Below, piece by piece: positions 18,529 through 28,165 of a stretch of 64,000 bases of DNA. The DNA is from Shewanella olleyana (GTDB taxonomy: Bacteria; Pseudomonadota; Gammaproteobacteria; Enterobacterales; Shewanellaceae). Both the position numbers and the translations under genes were made by a program. Position 1 is the first letter of the stretch; each line of letters starts with the position of its first letter. The notes beneath the pieces are model-generated. The model did not search any database. It was not told the origin of the DNA and saw only the letters and a list, made by a program, of their open reading frames with translations. The stretch is taken from contig NZ_JAKILD010000008.1 in the NCBI RefSeq assembly GCF_023283825.1, positions 62,001 to 126,000 on the forward strand. Direction: 5' to 3'.

Positions 18529-20122
18529 GCCAAACACTCCACTATCGCCCTCTCAACAAGTCGATGCTAAAAAGAGCTTTAGTCAGTGGCAGTCCCTTTC
18601 CCCTTGGTCAATGCTCAGCTTTAGTTTTGGAGCGACAAAAGCAATTTTAACCAATGGTTACGCGCTCATTCCTATTTTTTTTGCTGGCTGGCAAAATGGA
18701 TTTAACCTGCAACTTGGTGTTATTGCCGCCTTAATCATGATGACGCTATTGAGTATCTTTGCCTTCATCCAATGGCGTAAATATCGCTTTAAGCTTAATA
18801 CACAACAACTCAATATAAAGCGTGGATTACTGTTTACTCGTAAAGATGAGATCCCGTTTAACAAAATTCAAAATATCCGTTTTGAACAACCTTTTTATTT
18901 TAAGCCGCTTAAGCTAGGCACTTTAGTGATTGAGACTGCTGGTTCTAAAGATGATGAAGCGCATTTAGCCGCCCTTAATGCCAAGGATGCGGCGTTAATC
19001 AAACAGCAGTTATTACAATTAACGCCTGATGCTAATCAGTCAGATTTAAATCAAACACTCAGCACAAATAGTCAATCAGCAGATGACAGTGAAGTTGAAA
19101 GTCACGCTAAGGGGCAGACAAACTCCCCTAGTATCACGCTGGTTTTTAAACGTGATTTAAAGCAATTAGTTCAATTCGGGTTTTATCAAAATAATCTAAT
19201 CTGGTTAGCTGTTATCGCAGGGCCAATAATAGGTCAAGTAAACTGGGAGGAGATTGCTGAAATACCCGTTATCCAGCAAATTTGGACAAGGATAGTGAGT
19301 TTTAGCGGTGAAAGCATCGCCTTGCAAGTTGCCAGTGGCGCGCTGCTATTTGTGTTCATTTACTGTCTATTCTCACTAATATCGATTCTCGCTGCGGTAT
19401 TAAAATACTATCCCTACCGTTTAGAAAAAAGACAGCAAACCTTACAGCGCAGCGGCGGAGTGATATCTCACCAACAAGATGCATTAGCGATTAAACGAGT
19501 TCAATTACTGCATTTTTGTCAGCCAGTGCTTGCGCGGATTTTTGGGGTATGGACCCTTTACTTAAAACAAGTAAAAGGCCAAGAGGTAGAACAAAAAGCA
19601 GCGCAACATATGCTATTGCCTACCGTTAAAACAGCAGAAATCGCAGCTACATTGAATAAAATCCCTGAGCTGGCTGTAGGAAATCAGGGCATTCCTAAAA
19701 GCTACCAAAGCATTGCTTTAGCATGGTTTACAAGACGTGGCTGTATCGCTTTTTTACCTGCCGTTTTACTCACTATAGCTGAAGGAGTAACGGTAGTTAC
19801 ACTCGCCATTTGGTTAGCGGCTTTAATCATAATGGGATTAACGTTTTTACGATACAAGCAGTGGGGTTATGTCATTGAAGCTGATGCTGTCTGGCAACAC
19901 ACAGGCCTTTTAAGTCGCAACTGGAAAAGAATTCCTTTTAGTAAGGTGCAGCATGTATCGATCACTCAAACAAAGGGGCAAAAGAGCAAAGGCTATGCCT
20001 ATCTCACTTTAGGGCTTGCTAGCGGGAGCTTAACCCTGCCCTATATCAACCAACAAGATGCGCATCTCATCGCGGAAAAAGCCATGATACGCACCAAACT
20101 TGATTCGAGTAATTGGATTTAA
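18521..20122 (+). CDS. membrane protein with repeated bacterial PH domains (YdbT-like)
   Basis: A 533-residue partner of the preceding gene. Three bPH2-type units can be seen by their repeated phrase: RGLLFTRKDEIPFNKIQNIRFEQ (about 105-125), a middle RSGGVISHQQDALAIKRVQLLHFCQP, and HTGLLSRNWKRIPFSKVQHVSITQ near the C-terminus, separated by paired membrane helices. A polar low-complexity stretch lies at about 170-205. The ATG at 18521 overlaps the upstream stop by 8 bases; a GTG four codons earlier is an alternative. Function of the pair is not established. Confidence 0.88.
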   Translation: MTKPNTPLSPSQQVDAKKSFSQWQSLSPWSMLSFSFGATKAILTNGYALIPIFFAGWQNGFNLQLGVIAALIMMTLLSIFAFIQWRKYRFKLNTQQLNIKRGLLFTRKDEIPFNKIQNIRFEQPFYFKPLKLGTLVIETAGSKDDEAHLAALNAKDAALIKQQLLQLTPDANQSDLNQTLSTNSQSADDSEVESHAKGQTNSPSITLVFKRDLKQLVQFGFYQNNLIWLAVIAGPIIGQVNWEEIAEIPVIQQIWTRIVSFSGESIALQVASGALLFVFIYCLFSLISILAAVLKYYPYRLEKRQQTLQRSGGVISHQQDALAIKRVQLLHFCQPVLARIFGVWTLYLKQVKGQEVEQKAAQHMLLPTVKTAEIAATLNKIPELAVGNQGIPKSYQSIALAWFTRRGCIAFLPAVLLTIAEGVTVVTLAIWLAALIIMGLTFLRYKQWGYVIEADAVWQHTGLLSRNWKRIPFSKVQHVSITQTKGQKSKGYAYLTLGLASGSLTLPYINQQDAHLIAEKAMIRTKLDSSNWI

Positions 20123-20179
20123 CTTACTATAAAGCTAAAGCTTAGTGATAAGTTACAGGCACCAAAGAGTAATAAGCAT

Positions 20180-20206
20180 TTGAGCTACTAGATTTAAGTA
20201 GCTCAA
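20180..20206. terminator. perfect hairpin between convergent genes
   Basis: TTGAGCTACT, 7-base loop, AGTAGCTCAA: 10-bp perfect stem between the PH-domain operon and the usp gene, which converge here. No T-run of note follows, so termination would be weak or Rho-aided. Confidence 0.5.
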
Positions 20207-20256
20207 GCCTTCACTAACAGGATATTTTGTGGTTTACAGCTGTAAAAAGCTTATAC

Positions 20257-20688
20257 CTACTTAACCACTAACACAGGGCAATCAGCTTGATTAGCCACTT
20301 CTTCAGCCACATTGTCATGTAAGAAATGTGCAAGACCGGTTCTGCCATGGCTTGCAATAACAACCATGCCGATATCACCACTATTGGCTTCTGCTACAAT
20401 CTCTTCAATTGCATCACCGCGTCTAATGAGGGTTTCAATTGAGAGATCTGTTTGCAACTCAGATAGTAGGCTGCGCATTTTTTCAGCTGCTGCCTCTTCC
20501 ATGCTTTTAGCGAGCTCTTCCGGCGTTATTGCCAAGATCATATAGTTCTCATCACCTAGAGGCTGATCGACTACATGTAATATGCGGATCCCAACTTGAT
20601 ATAAATTGGCCATTTCTATGGCATAACGTAAAGCATGTGATGCGGTTTCAGAAAAGTCTGTCGGCCATAAAATATTACGTGAACGCAT
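20257..20688 (-). CDS. universal stress protein, UspA family
   Basis: A 143-residue single Usp domain: NILWPTDFSETASHALRYAIEMA at the start, GDAIEEIVAEAN in the middle and IASHGRTGLAHFLHDNVAEEVANQADCPVLVVK at the end. The ATP-binding family pattern is G-2X-G-9X-G-(S/T); here the first two Gly are present (GRTG) but the third position is Ala-Glu instead of Gly-Ser, so nucleotide binding may be altered. Such proteins help survival in starvation or stress. Monocistronic. Confidence 0.92.
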   Translation of the reverse strand: MRSRNILWPTDFSETASHALRYAIEMANLYQVGIRILHVVDQPLGDENYMILAITPEELAKSMEEAAAEKMRSLLSELQTDLSIETLIRRGDAIEEIVAEANSGDIGMVVIASHGRTGLAHFLHDNVAEEVANQADCPVLVVK

Positions 20689-20812
20689 AGTGATTCCCTC
20701 CTGCAGATTGAAAGACAGATAAATGATTTACCTATATTGTTCAGATAAGTCATCGTTATCCTTATCGTCACCGAGATTGATTAAACCTATAACAGGTTAA
20801 CGATACTCTATA

Positions 20813-20872
20813 TGAATGTACCAAATTTGAATGTACCAAATTTGAATGTACCAAATATGAATATACCAAGGT
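20813..20872. repeat. 15-bp tandem repeat, four copies
   Basis: TGAATGTACCAAATT occurs twice exactly, then TGAATGTACCAAATA and TGAATATACCAAGGT. Lies in the 489-base spacer between usp and the aldehyde dehydrogenase gene, where no gene is seen. Confidence 0.9.
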
Positions 20873-21095
20873 TTTTTTAAATACGCTTAATCATTACCCT
20901 TACAAAATCGATACGTGTCGATTTACCTTTAGTTAAGTCTTTGTAAAGTCGAACTATCACAACAGATTGAGTGGCCTTTCTTGTTAATTCCCCGTTATTA
21001 AAAGTGTAGTGTAATTCTTAAAATACCGCTTTGATGTAGCGCAAAATGCTGCTCTAATTTTAAACAACTTGCCATTTCCTCAATAGTGAGCCATA

Positions 21096-21121
21096 GTAAA
21101 CCGACTAATCAGTCGGTTTAC
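21096..21121. promoter_or_regulatory. palindromic operator, probably for the TetR regulator
   Basis: GTAAACCGACT (21096-21106), spacer AATC, AGTCGGTTTAC (21111-21121): an 11+11 perfect inverted repeat 57 bases before the aldehyde dehydrogenase start. Size and symmetry suit a TetR-family dimer pair, and a tetR gene is the next gene downstream. No second copy was seen at the tetR or reductase genes. Confidence 0.72.
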
Positions 21122-21177
21122 TTTTAACCATTACAATTTAGCCATTATCCGCTTTAGGTTTAATGCTAGGAGATCTT

Positions 21178-22602
21178 ATGAATATGGCAGTCAGTGAAAA
21201 TCAGCAAACGGCATTGCAGCAGCTACTTGAACAGCAACGCAATGCGTACCTTTCAATGCCAGCTCCTAGTTACCACAGCCGAATCGATAAACTGAATAAG
21301 CTAAAAGCTAGACTACTTAAATACAGCGATCAATTCGTCAATGCATTAGCGGCTGATTACGGCCATCGCTCAAGTAACGACACCATGATTTCAGACATCA
21401 TGCCGTGTATTAATAATATTAATTACACCACAAAGAAACTTAAATCATGGATGAAGCCTGACAAGCGTCATGCGGGTTTATTACTTGCACCCTCTTCTGT
21501 AACGGTTCACTACCAACCACTCGGCGTAGTAGGCATTATTGTGCCTTGGAATTTTCCGGTAATGTTGGCTGTAGGCCCTTTGATTACCGCGATTGCTGCG
21601 GGTAATCGCGCCATGCTTAAAATGTCAGAGTTCACCCCAGCCACTAACCAAGTACTCACGACTTTACTTGCAGAAATATTTAATCAAGATGAAGTGGCTG
21701 TTATTGAAGGTGAAGCTGATATTGCCGCTCAGTTTTCGGCGCTGCCGTTCGATCATATGTTGTTTACTGGCTCAACCACTGTTGGGCGCCACGTTATGCG
21801 TGCAGCTGCTGATAATTTAACACCAGTGACACTAGAACTAGGTGGTAAATCACCTGTTGTTATAGCGCCAGATATTGATATTGCCACAGCAGTCGAGCGA
21901 CTCATCTATGGTAAGTGTTTAAATGCTGGCCAAATCTGTGTCGCACCTGATTACATTTTATGCCCAGAAGATAAGGTTGATGAACTCATCAGTGAATATC
22001 AAAAGCGCTTCAATAAGATGTACCCTGACTTTGCCTCTAACCCTGATTACGGCAATGTCATTAATGAACGCCAATATTCGCGTTTATTAGCTGTATTGGA
22101 AGATGCTAAACAAAAAGGTGCGGTGATCCACTCTGCGACCGAATACAATATTGATGCTAATGTTCGTAAATTACCGACACAATTAATCACAGCCACCAGC
22201 GATGACATGACTGTGATGCAGGAAGAAATATTTGGCCCATTACTGCCGATCATCAGTTATCAAAATATCGATAAAGCCATTGACCACATTAACCAAAATG
22301 AGCGTCCTCTAGCGCTTTACATCATGAGTTTCGATAGTGCGACACAGCAACACATTATTCAAAACACCCATTCAGGTGGTGTTTGTATTAATGAGACAGT
22401 ATTCCATGTTGCTGCTGATGACGCGCCATTTGGTGGTATTGGTCCATCAGGTATGGGTCATTATCATGGCAAAGAAGGCTTCTTAACGTTCAGCCATGCT
22501 AAAACAGTCTTAAAAAGCGGTAAATTCAACTCTGGTATATTTGTGCACCCACCTTACGGCACAAAAATCCAAGCATTATTAATGAAGATGTTTTTACGAT
22601 AA
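21178..22602 (+). CDS. aldehyde dehydrogenase, coniferyl aldehyde dehydrogenase type
   Basis: A 474-residue NAD(P)-dependent dehydrogenase. Seen: VGIIVPWNFPVMLAVGPLITAIAAGN (cofactor region), FTGSTTVGRHVM, catalytic general base Glu in TLELGGKSPVVI, and catalytic Cys in GKCLNAGQICVAPDYI. NETVFHVAADDAPFGGIGPSGMGHYHGKEGF is typical of the coniferyl aldehyde/fatty aldehyde class. AGGAG lies 5 bases before the ATG at 21178, which I prefer to an upstream ATG at 21163. It is followed by tetR and two ene-reductases, pointing to detoxification of reactive aldehydes and enals under one regulator. Confidence 0.92.
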   Translation: MNMAVSENQQTALQQLLEQQRNAYLSMPAPSYHSRIDKLNKLKARLLKYSDQFVNALAADYGHRSSNDTMISDIMPCINNINYTTKKLKSWMKPDKRHAGLLLAPSSVTVHYQPLGVVGIIVPWNFPVMLAVGPLITAIAAGNRAMLKMSEFTPATNQVLTTLLAEIFNQDEVAVIEGEADIAAQFSALPFDHMLFTGSTTVGRHVMRAAADNLTPVTLELGGKSPVVIAPDIDIATAVERLIYGKCLNAGQICVAPDYILCPEDKVDELISEYQKRFNKMYPDFASNPDYGNVINERQYSRLLAVLEDAKQKGAVIHSATEYNIDANVRKLPTQLITATSDDMTVMQEEIFGPLLPIISYQNIDKAIDHINQNERPLALYIMSFDSATQQHIIQNTHSGGVCINETVFHVAADDAPFGGIGPSGMGHYHGKEGFLTFSHAKTVLKSGKFNSGIFVHPPYGTKIQALLMKMFLR

Positions 22603-22774
22603 GCCATTTTCAATAGATTGCCTCTTGATTCAATAAGCTGTGGATTCAATCTATCCATCAATGGCTTATTGTCTCAAAAAATGGAGAATGCATTACAAGT
22701 GATGCTTCTCCAAACTTTGAGGACCCTTAAAACAATCAGCAGAACAATCTTTAGAACAAAAATTAGGAAAACCT

Positions 22775-23479
22775 ATGGCAAATACAATGAAGTTAACCAA
22801 AACGGACAAAAAACAGGCGATACTCGATGCCGCATTGATACTTTTTGTTGAGCAAGGTTTCCACGGTACTTCTACTGCCTCTATTGCTAAAAAGTCAGGG
22901 GTTGCCACAGGCACCTTGTTTCATCATTTCCCCACTAAAGAAGCGTTATTAAATCATTTATTCGTAGCCGTTAAGCAAGAGTTTGCCGACTCAATTACTG
23001 CTTCAATGGCCGAACCAGCAGTTGATGAAGTGGCCATTCAATTAAATGATGACACTATTACAGGCTCAACTGAATTGAATGCCAGTCAATCTCTTTCAGC
23101 TGACGTTAATTCTTATCATGTAGAGAATGCAGCAATGCTAAAATACAGCGCTAAGCGTTTATGGCAGCATGCTATCGACTGGGCGTTGCTTCACCCTATT
23201 AAACAGAGATTTTTCTTACAGTTTTCACTGTCATCAGAAATTGATGCAAAGATCCGCTCCCAAGCCATGAACAGTATTTTGCACTTTATCATTGAACTTA
23301 TTGCCAAAGGTCAGCAGCTTAATATTGTTGCTAACTTCCCATTAGCACTAATGCTAGAAAACTGTCACGGACAATATCTCGCTGCCATTCGTTACTTTAC
23401 TGATAATCCGCAATGGGGCCATGATAAGAGTCATCGTGATGCGAGCTTTGAATTGTTTTGGCGTTCCATGAAGGCCTAA
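22775..23479 (+). CDS. TetR family transcriptional regulator
   Basis: A 234-residue repressor with the TetR DNA-binding domain at residues ~10-56 (ILDAALILFVEQGFHGTSTASIAKKSGVATGTLFHHFPTKEALL) and a ligand domain with an unusual polar insert around residues 75-115. Placed between the aldehyde dehydrogenase and two Old Yellow Enzymes on the same strand, it likely senses a reactive carbonyl or quinone and controls these genes through the palindrome at 21096. Ligand unknown. Confidence 0.93.
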   Translation: MANTMKLTKTDKKQAILDAALILFVEQGFHGTSTASIAKKSGVATGTLFHHFPTKEALLNHLFVAVKQEFADSITASMAEPAVDEVAIQLNDDTITGSTELNASQSLSADVNSYHVENAAMLKYSAKRLWQHAIDWALLHPIKQRFFLQFSLSSEIDAKIRSQAMNSILHFIIELIAKGQQLNIVANFPLALMLENCHGQYLAAIRYFTDNPQWGHDKSHRDASFELFWRSMKA

Positions 23480-23678
23480 AGACTGTAGCCCCTCTCCTAA
23501 TGAGCAATGCATTAACAACCACTGCCGACGTCAATTTGCTCGAACATTATAATTCGCTCAAACATTACCATTAAACACTATTGCATTTTTAACAAAAGTC
23601 ATTTGTAACAATTGCCATTTTTGATAGTTAAGTTTGCCGTTAAGATAGCTTCAATTCGCAATTCATTGAGTAAATATC

Positions 23679-24773
23679 ATGACAGCAGCACTCTTTAATC
23701 CTATTAAACTTGGTCAATTAACGCTGGCTAATAGAATCGTAATGCCTCCAATGACTCGTTCTCGAGCCAGTCAACCAAATGATAATGCTAACGAGATAAT
23801 GGCCACTTACTATGCGCAGAGAAGTAGCGCTGGCCTTGTCATTGGTGAAGGTACTCAAATATCACCTATGGCGAAAGGATATGCTTGGACACCCGGCATT
23901 TACTCGGATAAACAGCTGTCAGGATGGAAAAAGGTGACTGATGCAGTACATGCCAATAACGGTATTATGTTTGCCCAACTTTGGCATGTGGGTCGCGTCA
24001 CTCACCCAGATAATATTAATGGTCAGCAACCGATATCTTCATCTGCCATTAAAGCTGACAACGTTAAAGTCTTTGTCGATGGTGGGGACAATAACCCAGG
24101 TTTTGTTGATGTGGTTGAGCCCCGTGAAATGACTAAAGCAGATATACAGCAAGTAGTCGCTCAATTTAAACAAGCTTCGCTTAATGCCATTAAAGCTGGC
24201 TTTGATGGCATCGAATTACACGCTGCCAATGGTTACTTAATTAATCAATTTATTGATTCTGAATCTAACCATAGAACAGATGAGTACGGCGGTTCACTTA
24301 CCAATCGTTTACGTTTTTTAGATGAAGTGATCAGCGCAATGGTTGAAGCCATTGGTAGCGACAAAATTGGCGTTCGCTTAGCCCCTTTAACCACATTAAA
24401 TGGCACGGTTGATGCGACACCAGAACTCACATATACCGCTGCAGCTAAATTACTTAATCAACACAATATCGCATATATCCATATCGCTGAGGCTGATTGG
24501 GATGATGCGCCAGTGATGAGCACAGAGTTTAAACAAGCGCTTAGGGAAGCATTTAACGGAATAATGATTTATGCCGGTAAATACACCACCCAAAGGGCTG
24601 TTTCTGCCATTGAATCTGGGCTTGCCGATATGATCGCTTTTGGGCGCGCTTTCGTAGCTAATCCTGATTTGCCCGCCAGAATTAAACATGGCCAGGCTTG
24701 GGCAAAACATAACCCTGAAACCCTATTTGGCGGCGATGAAAAAGGATTAACCGATTATCCGGTTTTCTCGTAA
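23679..24773 (+). CDS. Old Yellow Enzyme family ene-reductase (His/Asn type)
   Basis: A 364-residue FMN enzyme that reduces activated C=C bonds with NAD(P)H. The N-terminus (NPIKLGQLTLANRIVMPPMTRSRA) and YYAQRSSAGLVIGEGTQIS are family marks; the substrate-anchoring pair is His181 and Asn184 (HAANGYL), with NHRTDEYGGS following. The C-terminal FMN phosphate site GLADMIAFGRAFVANPDLP is present. First of two tandem paralogues, 86 bases apart, downstream of tetR. Natural substrates are unknown; quinones, enals and nitro compounds are usual for the family. Confidence 0.94.
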   Translation: MTAALFNPIKLGQLTLANRIVMPPMTRSRASQPNDNANEIMATYYAQRSSAGLVIGEGTQISPMAKGYAWTPGIYSDKQLSGWKKVTDAVHANNGIMFAQLWHVGRVTHPDNINGQQPISSSAIKADNVKVFVDGGDNNPGFVDVVEPREMTKADIQQVVAQFKQASLNAIKAGFDGIELHAANGYLINQFIDSESNHRTDEYGGSLTNRLRFLDEVISAMVEAIGSDKIGVRLAPLTTLNGTVDATPELTYTAAAKLLNQHNIAYIHIAEADWDDAPVMSTEFKQALREAFNGIMIYAGKYTTQRAVSAIESGLADMIAFGRAFVANPDLPARIKHGQAWAKHNPETLFGGDEKGLTDYPVFS

Positions 24774-24859
24774 TTAGCTCACACTCTCTTTAGATCAGTA
24801 TTATCATTACGAACTAATATTGCCTGAGCAAAAGAGTTCGGTAAAAGTTAGGAATTAAT

Positions 24860-25948
24860 ATGTTATTTTCAGAATTTCCCTTAGCAGGCAGCACTCTAGC
24901 CAATCGAATTGTAATGGCACCCATGACACGTTCGCGCACCTCACAACCTGGTGATGTGCCTAATGATTTAATGGCATCTTATTATCAACAACGTGCATCC
25001 GCTGGGCTTATTATTGCTGAGGGGACACCTGTTTCTGCGGTAGCCAGAGGCTATTCGTTAACCCCTGGTATTTATACTCAAGCCCATATTGATGGCTGGA
25101 AAAAAACCACCGATGCGGTGCACCAACAAGGCGGAAAAATATTTCTGCAGCTATGGCATGTGGGTAGACGTTCCCACAGCGATATTGCAGGTGAACAACC
25201 CGTTGCGCCTTCTGCAATAAAGCAGCCTGATCAAGTTTATGGTCCATTGCCCGAGGGCGGATTTGGGATGGTTGAAACCTCAATCCCAAGAGCCATGACA
25301 ATTGAGGATATTGAGAAAACAATCGCAGACTTTGTTCAAGGGGCTAAAAATGCCATTGAAGCTGGATTTGATGGGGTTGAATTACATGGCGCCCATGGCT
25401 ACCTAATAGATCAGTTCATCCGAGAAGTTAGCAATCAACGCCAAGATCAATACGGTGGTAGCCAGCAAAATAGACTGCGTTTTCCACTTGAAGTGATCAA
25501 TGCCGTTAATGATGCTATTGGCGCAGATAGAGTGGCTATCCGTTTATCTCCATTAGTGGGTGAAGGCTTTAAAGAAACTGATAGCGATATTATTGAAGTC
25601 ACTGAGCTGCTACTGAAACAACTTGCTCCTATGAAGCTTGCCTATGTACATTTTTCAGAAAATATTGGTGATTATACTGAAGCAACTGATAGTTTCAGAC
25701 AGCGAGTTCGTAAAATCTATCCAAACCCAATTATGGTAGCAGGTAAACTTAATCAACAAAGTGCCCAGGCGCTTCTCGACAAAGGTTATGCCGACTTGGT
25801 CGCATTTGGCACTCCTTATGTCACCAACCCAGATTTGGTAGAAAGGTTTAAACATAATATTGCACTGACAGAGTTTGACGCTGATGCAAGATTAACGCTT
25901 TATGGTGGTGATGCCACAGGTTATACCGACTACCCTGCAGCAACCTAA
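24860..25948 (+). CDS. Old Yellow Enzyme family ene-reductase (His/His type)
   Basis: A 362-residue paralogue of the gene before it. It uses the pair His176/His179 (HGAHGYLIDQF), the arrangement known from PETN reductase and NemA-type enzymes, whereas its neighbour has His/Asn. Other marks: NRIVMAPMTRSRTSQPG, QLWHVGRRSHSD, RQDQYGGSQQNRLRF and GYADLVAFGTPYVTNPDLV. AGTTAGGAATTA precedes the ATG. Two enzymes with different pockets may widen the range of electrophiles removed. Confidence 0.94.
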   Translation: MLFSEFPLAGSTLANRIVMAPMTRSRTSQPGDVPNDLMASYYQQRASAGLIIAEGTPVSAVARGYSLTPGIYTQAHIDGWKKTTDAVHQQGGKIFLQLWHVGRRSHSDIAGEQPVAPSAIKQPDQVYGPLPEGGFGMVETSIPRAMTIEDIEKTIADFVQGAKNAIEAGFDGVELHGAHGYLIDQFIREVSNQRQDQYGGSQQNRLRFPLEVINAVNDAIGADRVAIRLSPLVGEGFKETDSDIIEVTELLLKQLAPMKLAYVHFSENIGDYTEATDSFRQRVRKIYPNPIMVAGKLNQQSAQALLDKGYADLVAFGTPYVTNPDLVERFKHNIALTEFDADARLTLYGGDATGYTDYPAAT

Positions 25949-26040
25949 GCTCAGCTTTTTTTGATTCAATCCTGTTCAATCTATTTGGATCCAGCTTTAT
26001 TAAAGCTGGTCTAAGTTTAAGTCTACATCAAAACCAAACA

Positions 26041-26079
26041 AAAACGCTTATCGTGCACTGGCTACGATAAGCGTTTTTT
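26041..26079. terminator. bidirectional intrinsic terminator
   Basis: AAAACGCTTATCG (26041-26053) pairs with CGATAAGCGTTTT, loop about 10 bases, with T-runs on both strands (TTTTTTA on plus; TTTTTGTTTGG on minus). It lies between the convergent ene-reductase and MAPEG genes and can serve both. Confidence 0.88.
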
Positions 26080-26095
26080 ATAGATTAAAACTGCA

Positions 26096-26479
26096 CTAAA
26101 AAGCTTGAAAGAAAATGCCCAAGGCACTGAATATTCCCACAAACCATGCGATTGAGCGCATAGTGGCAATCCCCTTCAAATAAAGTAAGTGATAACTCAC
26201 CCGCGCAATAACATGCACAATCGCCAAGGTAGAAACTAATGGGCTGACCTTATCTGTTGCTATGACCACTAGGCAGCTGATACCAAAAATAAGCAAAGAT
26301 TCGAATGCATTTTGGTGTCCAGCCAACGCTCTTGCTCCTGCACCCGTTAATTGTGCTTGTTGGGATCTTGGATGCGCATTGTCATAGCCTCCTAGCTTTG
26401 CCATGGCAACGGCCACAGGTCCTTTAGCTAAATAAGGTAATAGCATCGCGATGAATAAACAGATAAGTAAAGTTTGCAT
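26096..26479 (-). CDS. MAPEG family membrane protein
   Basis: A 127-residue protein with four membrane helices. GAGARALAGHQNAFESLLIFG carries the family's conserved Asn/Glu motif (hQNxxE) and RVSYHLLYLKGIATMRSIAWFVG closes the domain. Eukaryotic members are glutathione transferases or peroxidases; the role of small bacterial ones is mostly unknown. Its closeness to the aldehyde and enone detoxification genes is suggestive, but it is on the opposite strand. Confidence 0.87.
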   Translation of the reverse strand: MQTLLICLFIAMLLPYLAKGPVAVAMAKLGGYDNAHPRSQQAQLTGAGARALAGHQNAFESLLIFGISCLVVIATDKVSPLVSTLAIVHVIARVSYHLLYLKGIATMRSIAWFVGIFSALGIFFQAF

Positions 26480-26724
26480 ATATGCTTCCCAGCTTGGATA
26501 AATAATAAGTCGTCAGTTAAGCATTTTTTTCAACGATTAGACAGTGCTTAATAATCGGGCGCGAATATATTTACCTCGATGGTTTGCTCAGCATCAGTAC
26601 TCACTTTTTAAATGTTATCGACAAAACCTTTCACTTTAGGCGTATCAAATCTGAAGTAGCACTTTATCGTTTTCAATTAGGTAAAATTGATCTTCACTAT
26701 TTAGACTTAATCAGTCGCTTTGGC

Positions 26725-26748
26725 TGTGACTATGACTATGACTATGAC
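26725..26748 (-). repeat. 6-bp tandem repeat over the kinase stop codon
   Basis: On the plus strand TGTGAC then three TATGAC. On the minus strand this gives in-frame TAG stops at 26744-26742, 26738-26736 and 26732-26730, the first being the stop of the kinase gene. Confidence 0.88.
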
Positions 26749-28091
26749 TTAGGTAACCAAAGCTTGACACTCAGCCCACCCTCTGCACGATTTTGCATGG
26801 TGATATGCCCGCCATGGGCTTCAACAATTTCACGACAAAGCGGCAAACCAATCCCTGTGCCAGACTGCTTAGTTGAGTAAAAAGGTAATAACGCTTGAGA
26901 TAAGACTTCGCTGGACATCCCAATACCATGATCTTCAATGATAATAACAATGCCGGATACTGGATGTGTCACATCTTGCATAGCTAAAGTGACCAACTCT
27001 GTTTCTGAGCCAGATTCATGGGCATTTTTAAGCAAATTAATCAATACTTGTTCCAGCTGCACACAGTCTAATTCAAGTGACACCTTAGGTAATTCAGACG
27101 TTAACTTGAAAGGATATTGCTGAGCTAATTGCTTCACTAACTGAGCCCAATCAACCGGAGCTTTTCGTGGCAGTGGCAATTTAGCAAATTGAGCATAGTG
27201 AGAAATAAACTGACTTAAATGAGCGGTTCTGTTTTCAATCGTATCAAAGATTAATCCTAACTTGTCGTTGCCAACATCTTTAGTTAGTAGCCTTCCTGAA
27301 TTCACCATAGAAGCAATAGGCGCGACTGAGTTATTCAATTCATGACTGATAATTCTGATCACTTTTTTCCATACCGCCACTTCTTGACGGTTGAGCTCTT
27401 TGGTTAATTGTTTGAGTAGAATCAAATGATGCTGTTGATTATTTTGGCTAAAACTGCCCCGAGAAATATGCCATGACTCCAACTCTTCTGCACCCGTTGT
27501 CGTATTAGACGCATTGGTTGTATTAATTGAAAATAAGCCTTCATGCTCACTATTAAGCGCCTCTTTTAACGCATTTGGCAGTTCGGCGATTAAGTCACCC
27601 AGCAGCATTCCCTCAATACGAACGCCTTGATTAAATAGGTGCCTCGCTGCATCGTTGGCGTAAATAATTCGCTGATTATCATCCACCAGCAACATAATGT
27701 TAGGTGAGTTTTGAATGACTTTATCTAACATCAATTCTCGCTGATAGATAAACTGCCTTTCACTACGCAGTTTAGCGGATGCTTGGTTATAGAGTTCGGC
27801 AAGGGAGTCGAGTTGTGGCTCGCCATAACCATGAAGCGATACACTAAACTCATTATCTTTAAAATTGAGTAAACCAACTTCAAGTGCTTGTAAACTGTCA
27901 TGTAAAGTTCGGGTCAGCCACATACTCAACAAGAAACAGACTCCAGCAGCAACCACAATAGCAAGCCAAAGCTGTTCTTCCCCCAAACTAAACCAAACCG
28001 TCCAACCACATAGACCACTTAAAGCAACGCTTAACAAGTTACCAAGTACTAACTTACTGCGTAATTGAAGCGTTTTTCTCATGGGTTTCAT
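26742..28091 (-). CDS. sensor histidine kinase (NtrY-like) of the exporter module
   Basis: A 449-residue kinase: two membrane helices (about 17-33 and 42-60) with almost no periplasmic loop, HAMP-like linker, PAS domain (about 120-230, NIMLLVDDNQRIIYANDAARHLF), HisKA with phosphoacceptor His250 (RIISHELNNSVAPI) and a HATPase domain (QVLINLLKNAHESG, DHGIGMS, GTGIGLPLC). The short sensor suggests detection within the membrane. It is 74 bases downstream of a sigma54-type response regulator, the expected partner. The stop lies in a 6-bp repeat. Confidence 0.94.
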   Translation of the reverse strand: MKPMRKTLQLRSKLVLGNLLSVALSGLCGWTVWFSLGEEQLWLAIVVAAGVCFLLSMWLTRTLHDSLQALEVGLLNFKDNEFSVSLHGYGEPQLDSLAELYNQASAKLRSERQFIYQRELMLDKVIQNSPNIMLLVDDNQRIIYANDAARHLFNQGVRIEGMLLGDLIAELPNALKEALNSEHEGLFSINTTNASNTTTGAEELESWHISRGSFSQNNQQHHLILLKQLTKELNRQEVAVWKKVIRIISHELNNSVAPIASMVNSGRLLTKDVGNDKLGLIFDTIENRTAHLSQFISHYAQFAKLPLPRKAPVDWAQLVKQLAQQYPFKLTSELPKVSLELDCVQLEQVLINLLKNAHESGSETELVTLAMQDVTHPVSGIVIIIEDHGIGMSSEVLSQALLPFYSTKQSGTGIGLPLCREIVEAHGGHITMQNRAEGGLSVKLWLPKS

Positions 28092-28165
28092 TCACTTTTA
28101 TTAGTCATTTAAGCGTTATTATTAAGCCAGTTTACGGTTCTAAATGTCACGAGTCAGGATTAATA

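Noticed and set aside
22618..22851. 77-codon frame before tetR
   Set aside because: Overlaps the tetR start in another frame and has a composition unlike protein.
26584..26880. 98-codon plus-strand frame over the end of the kinase gene
   Set aside because: Half of it is antisense to the kinase and includes the 6-bp repeat read as Asp-Tyr runs.
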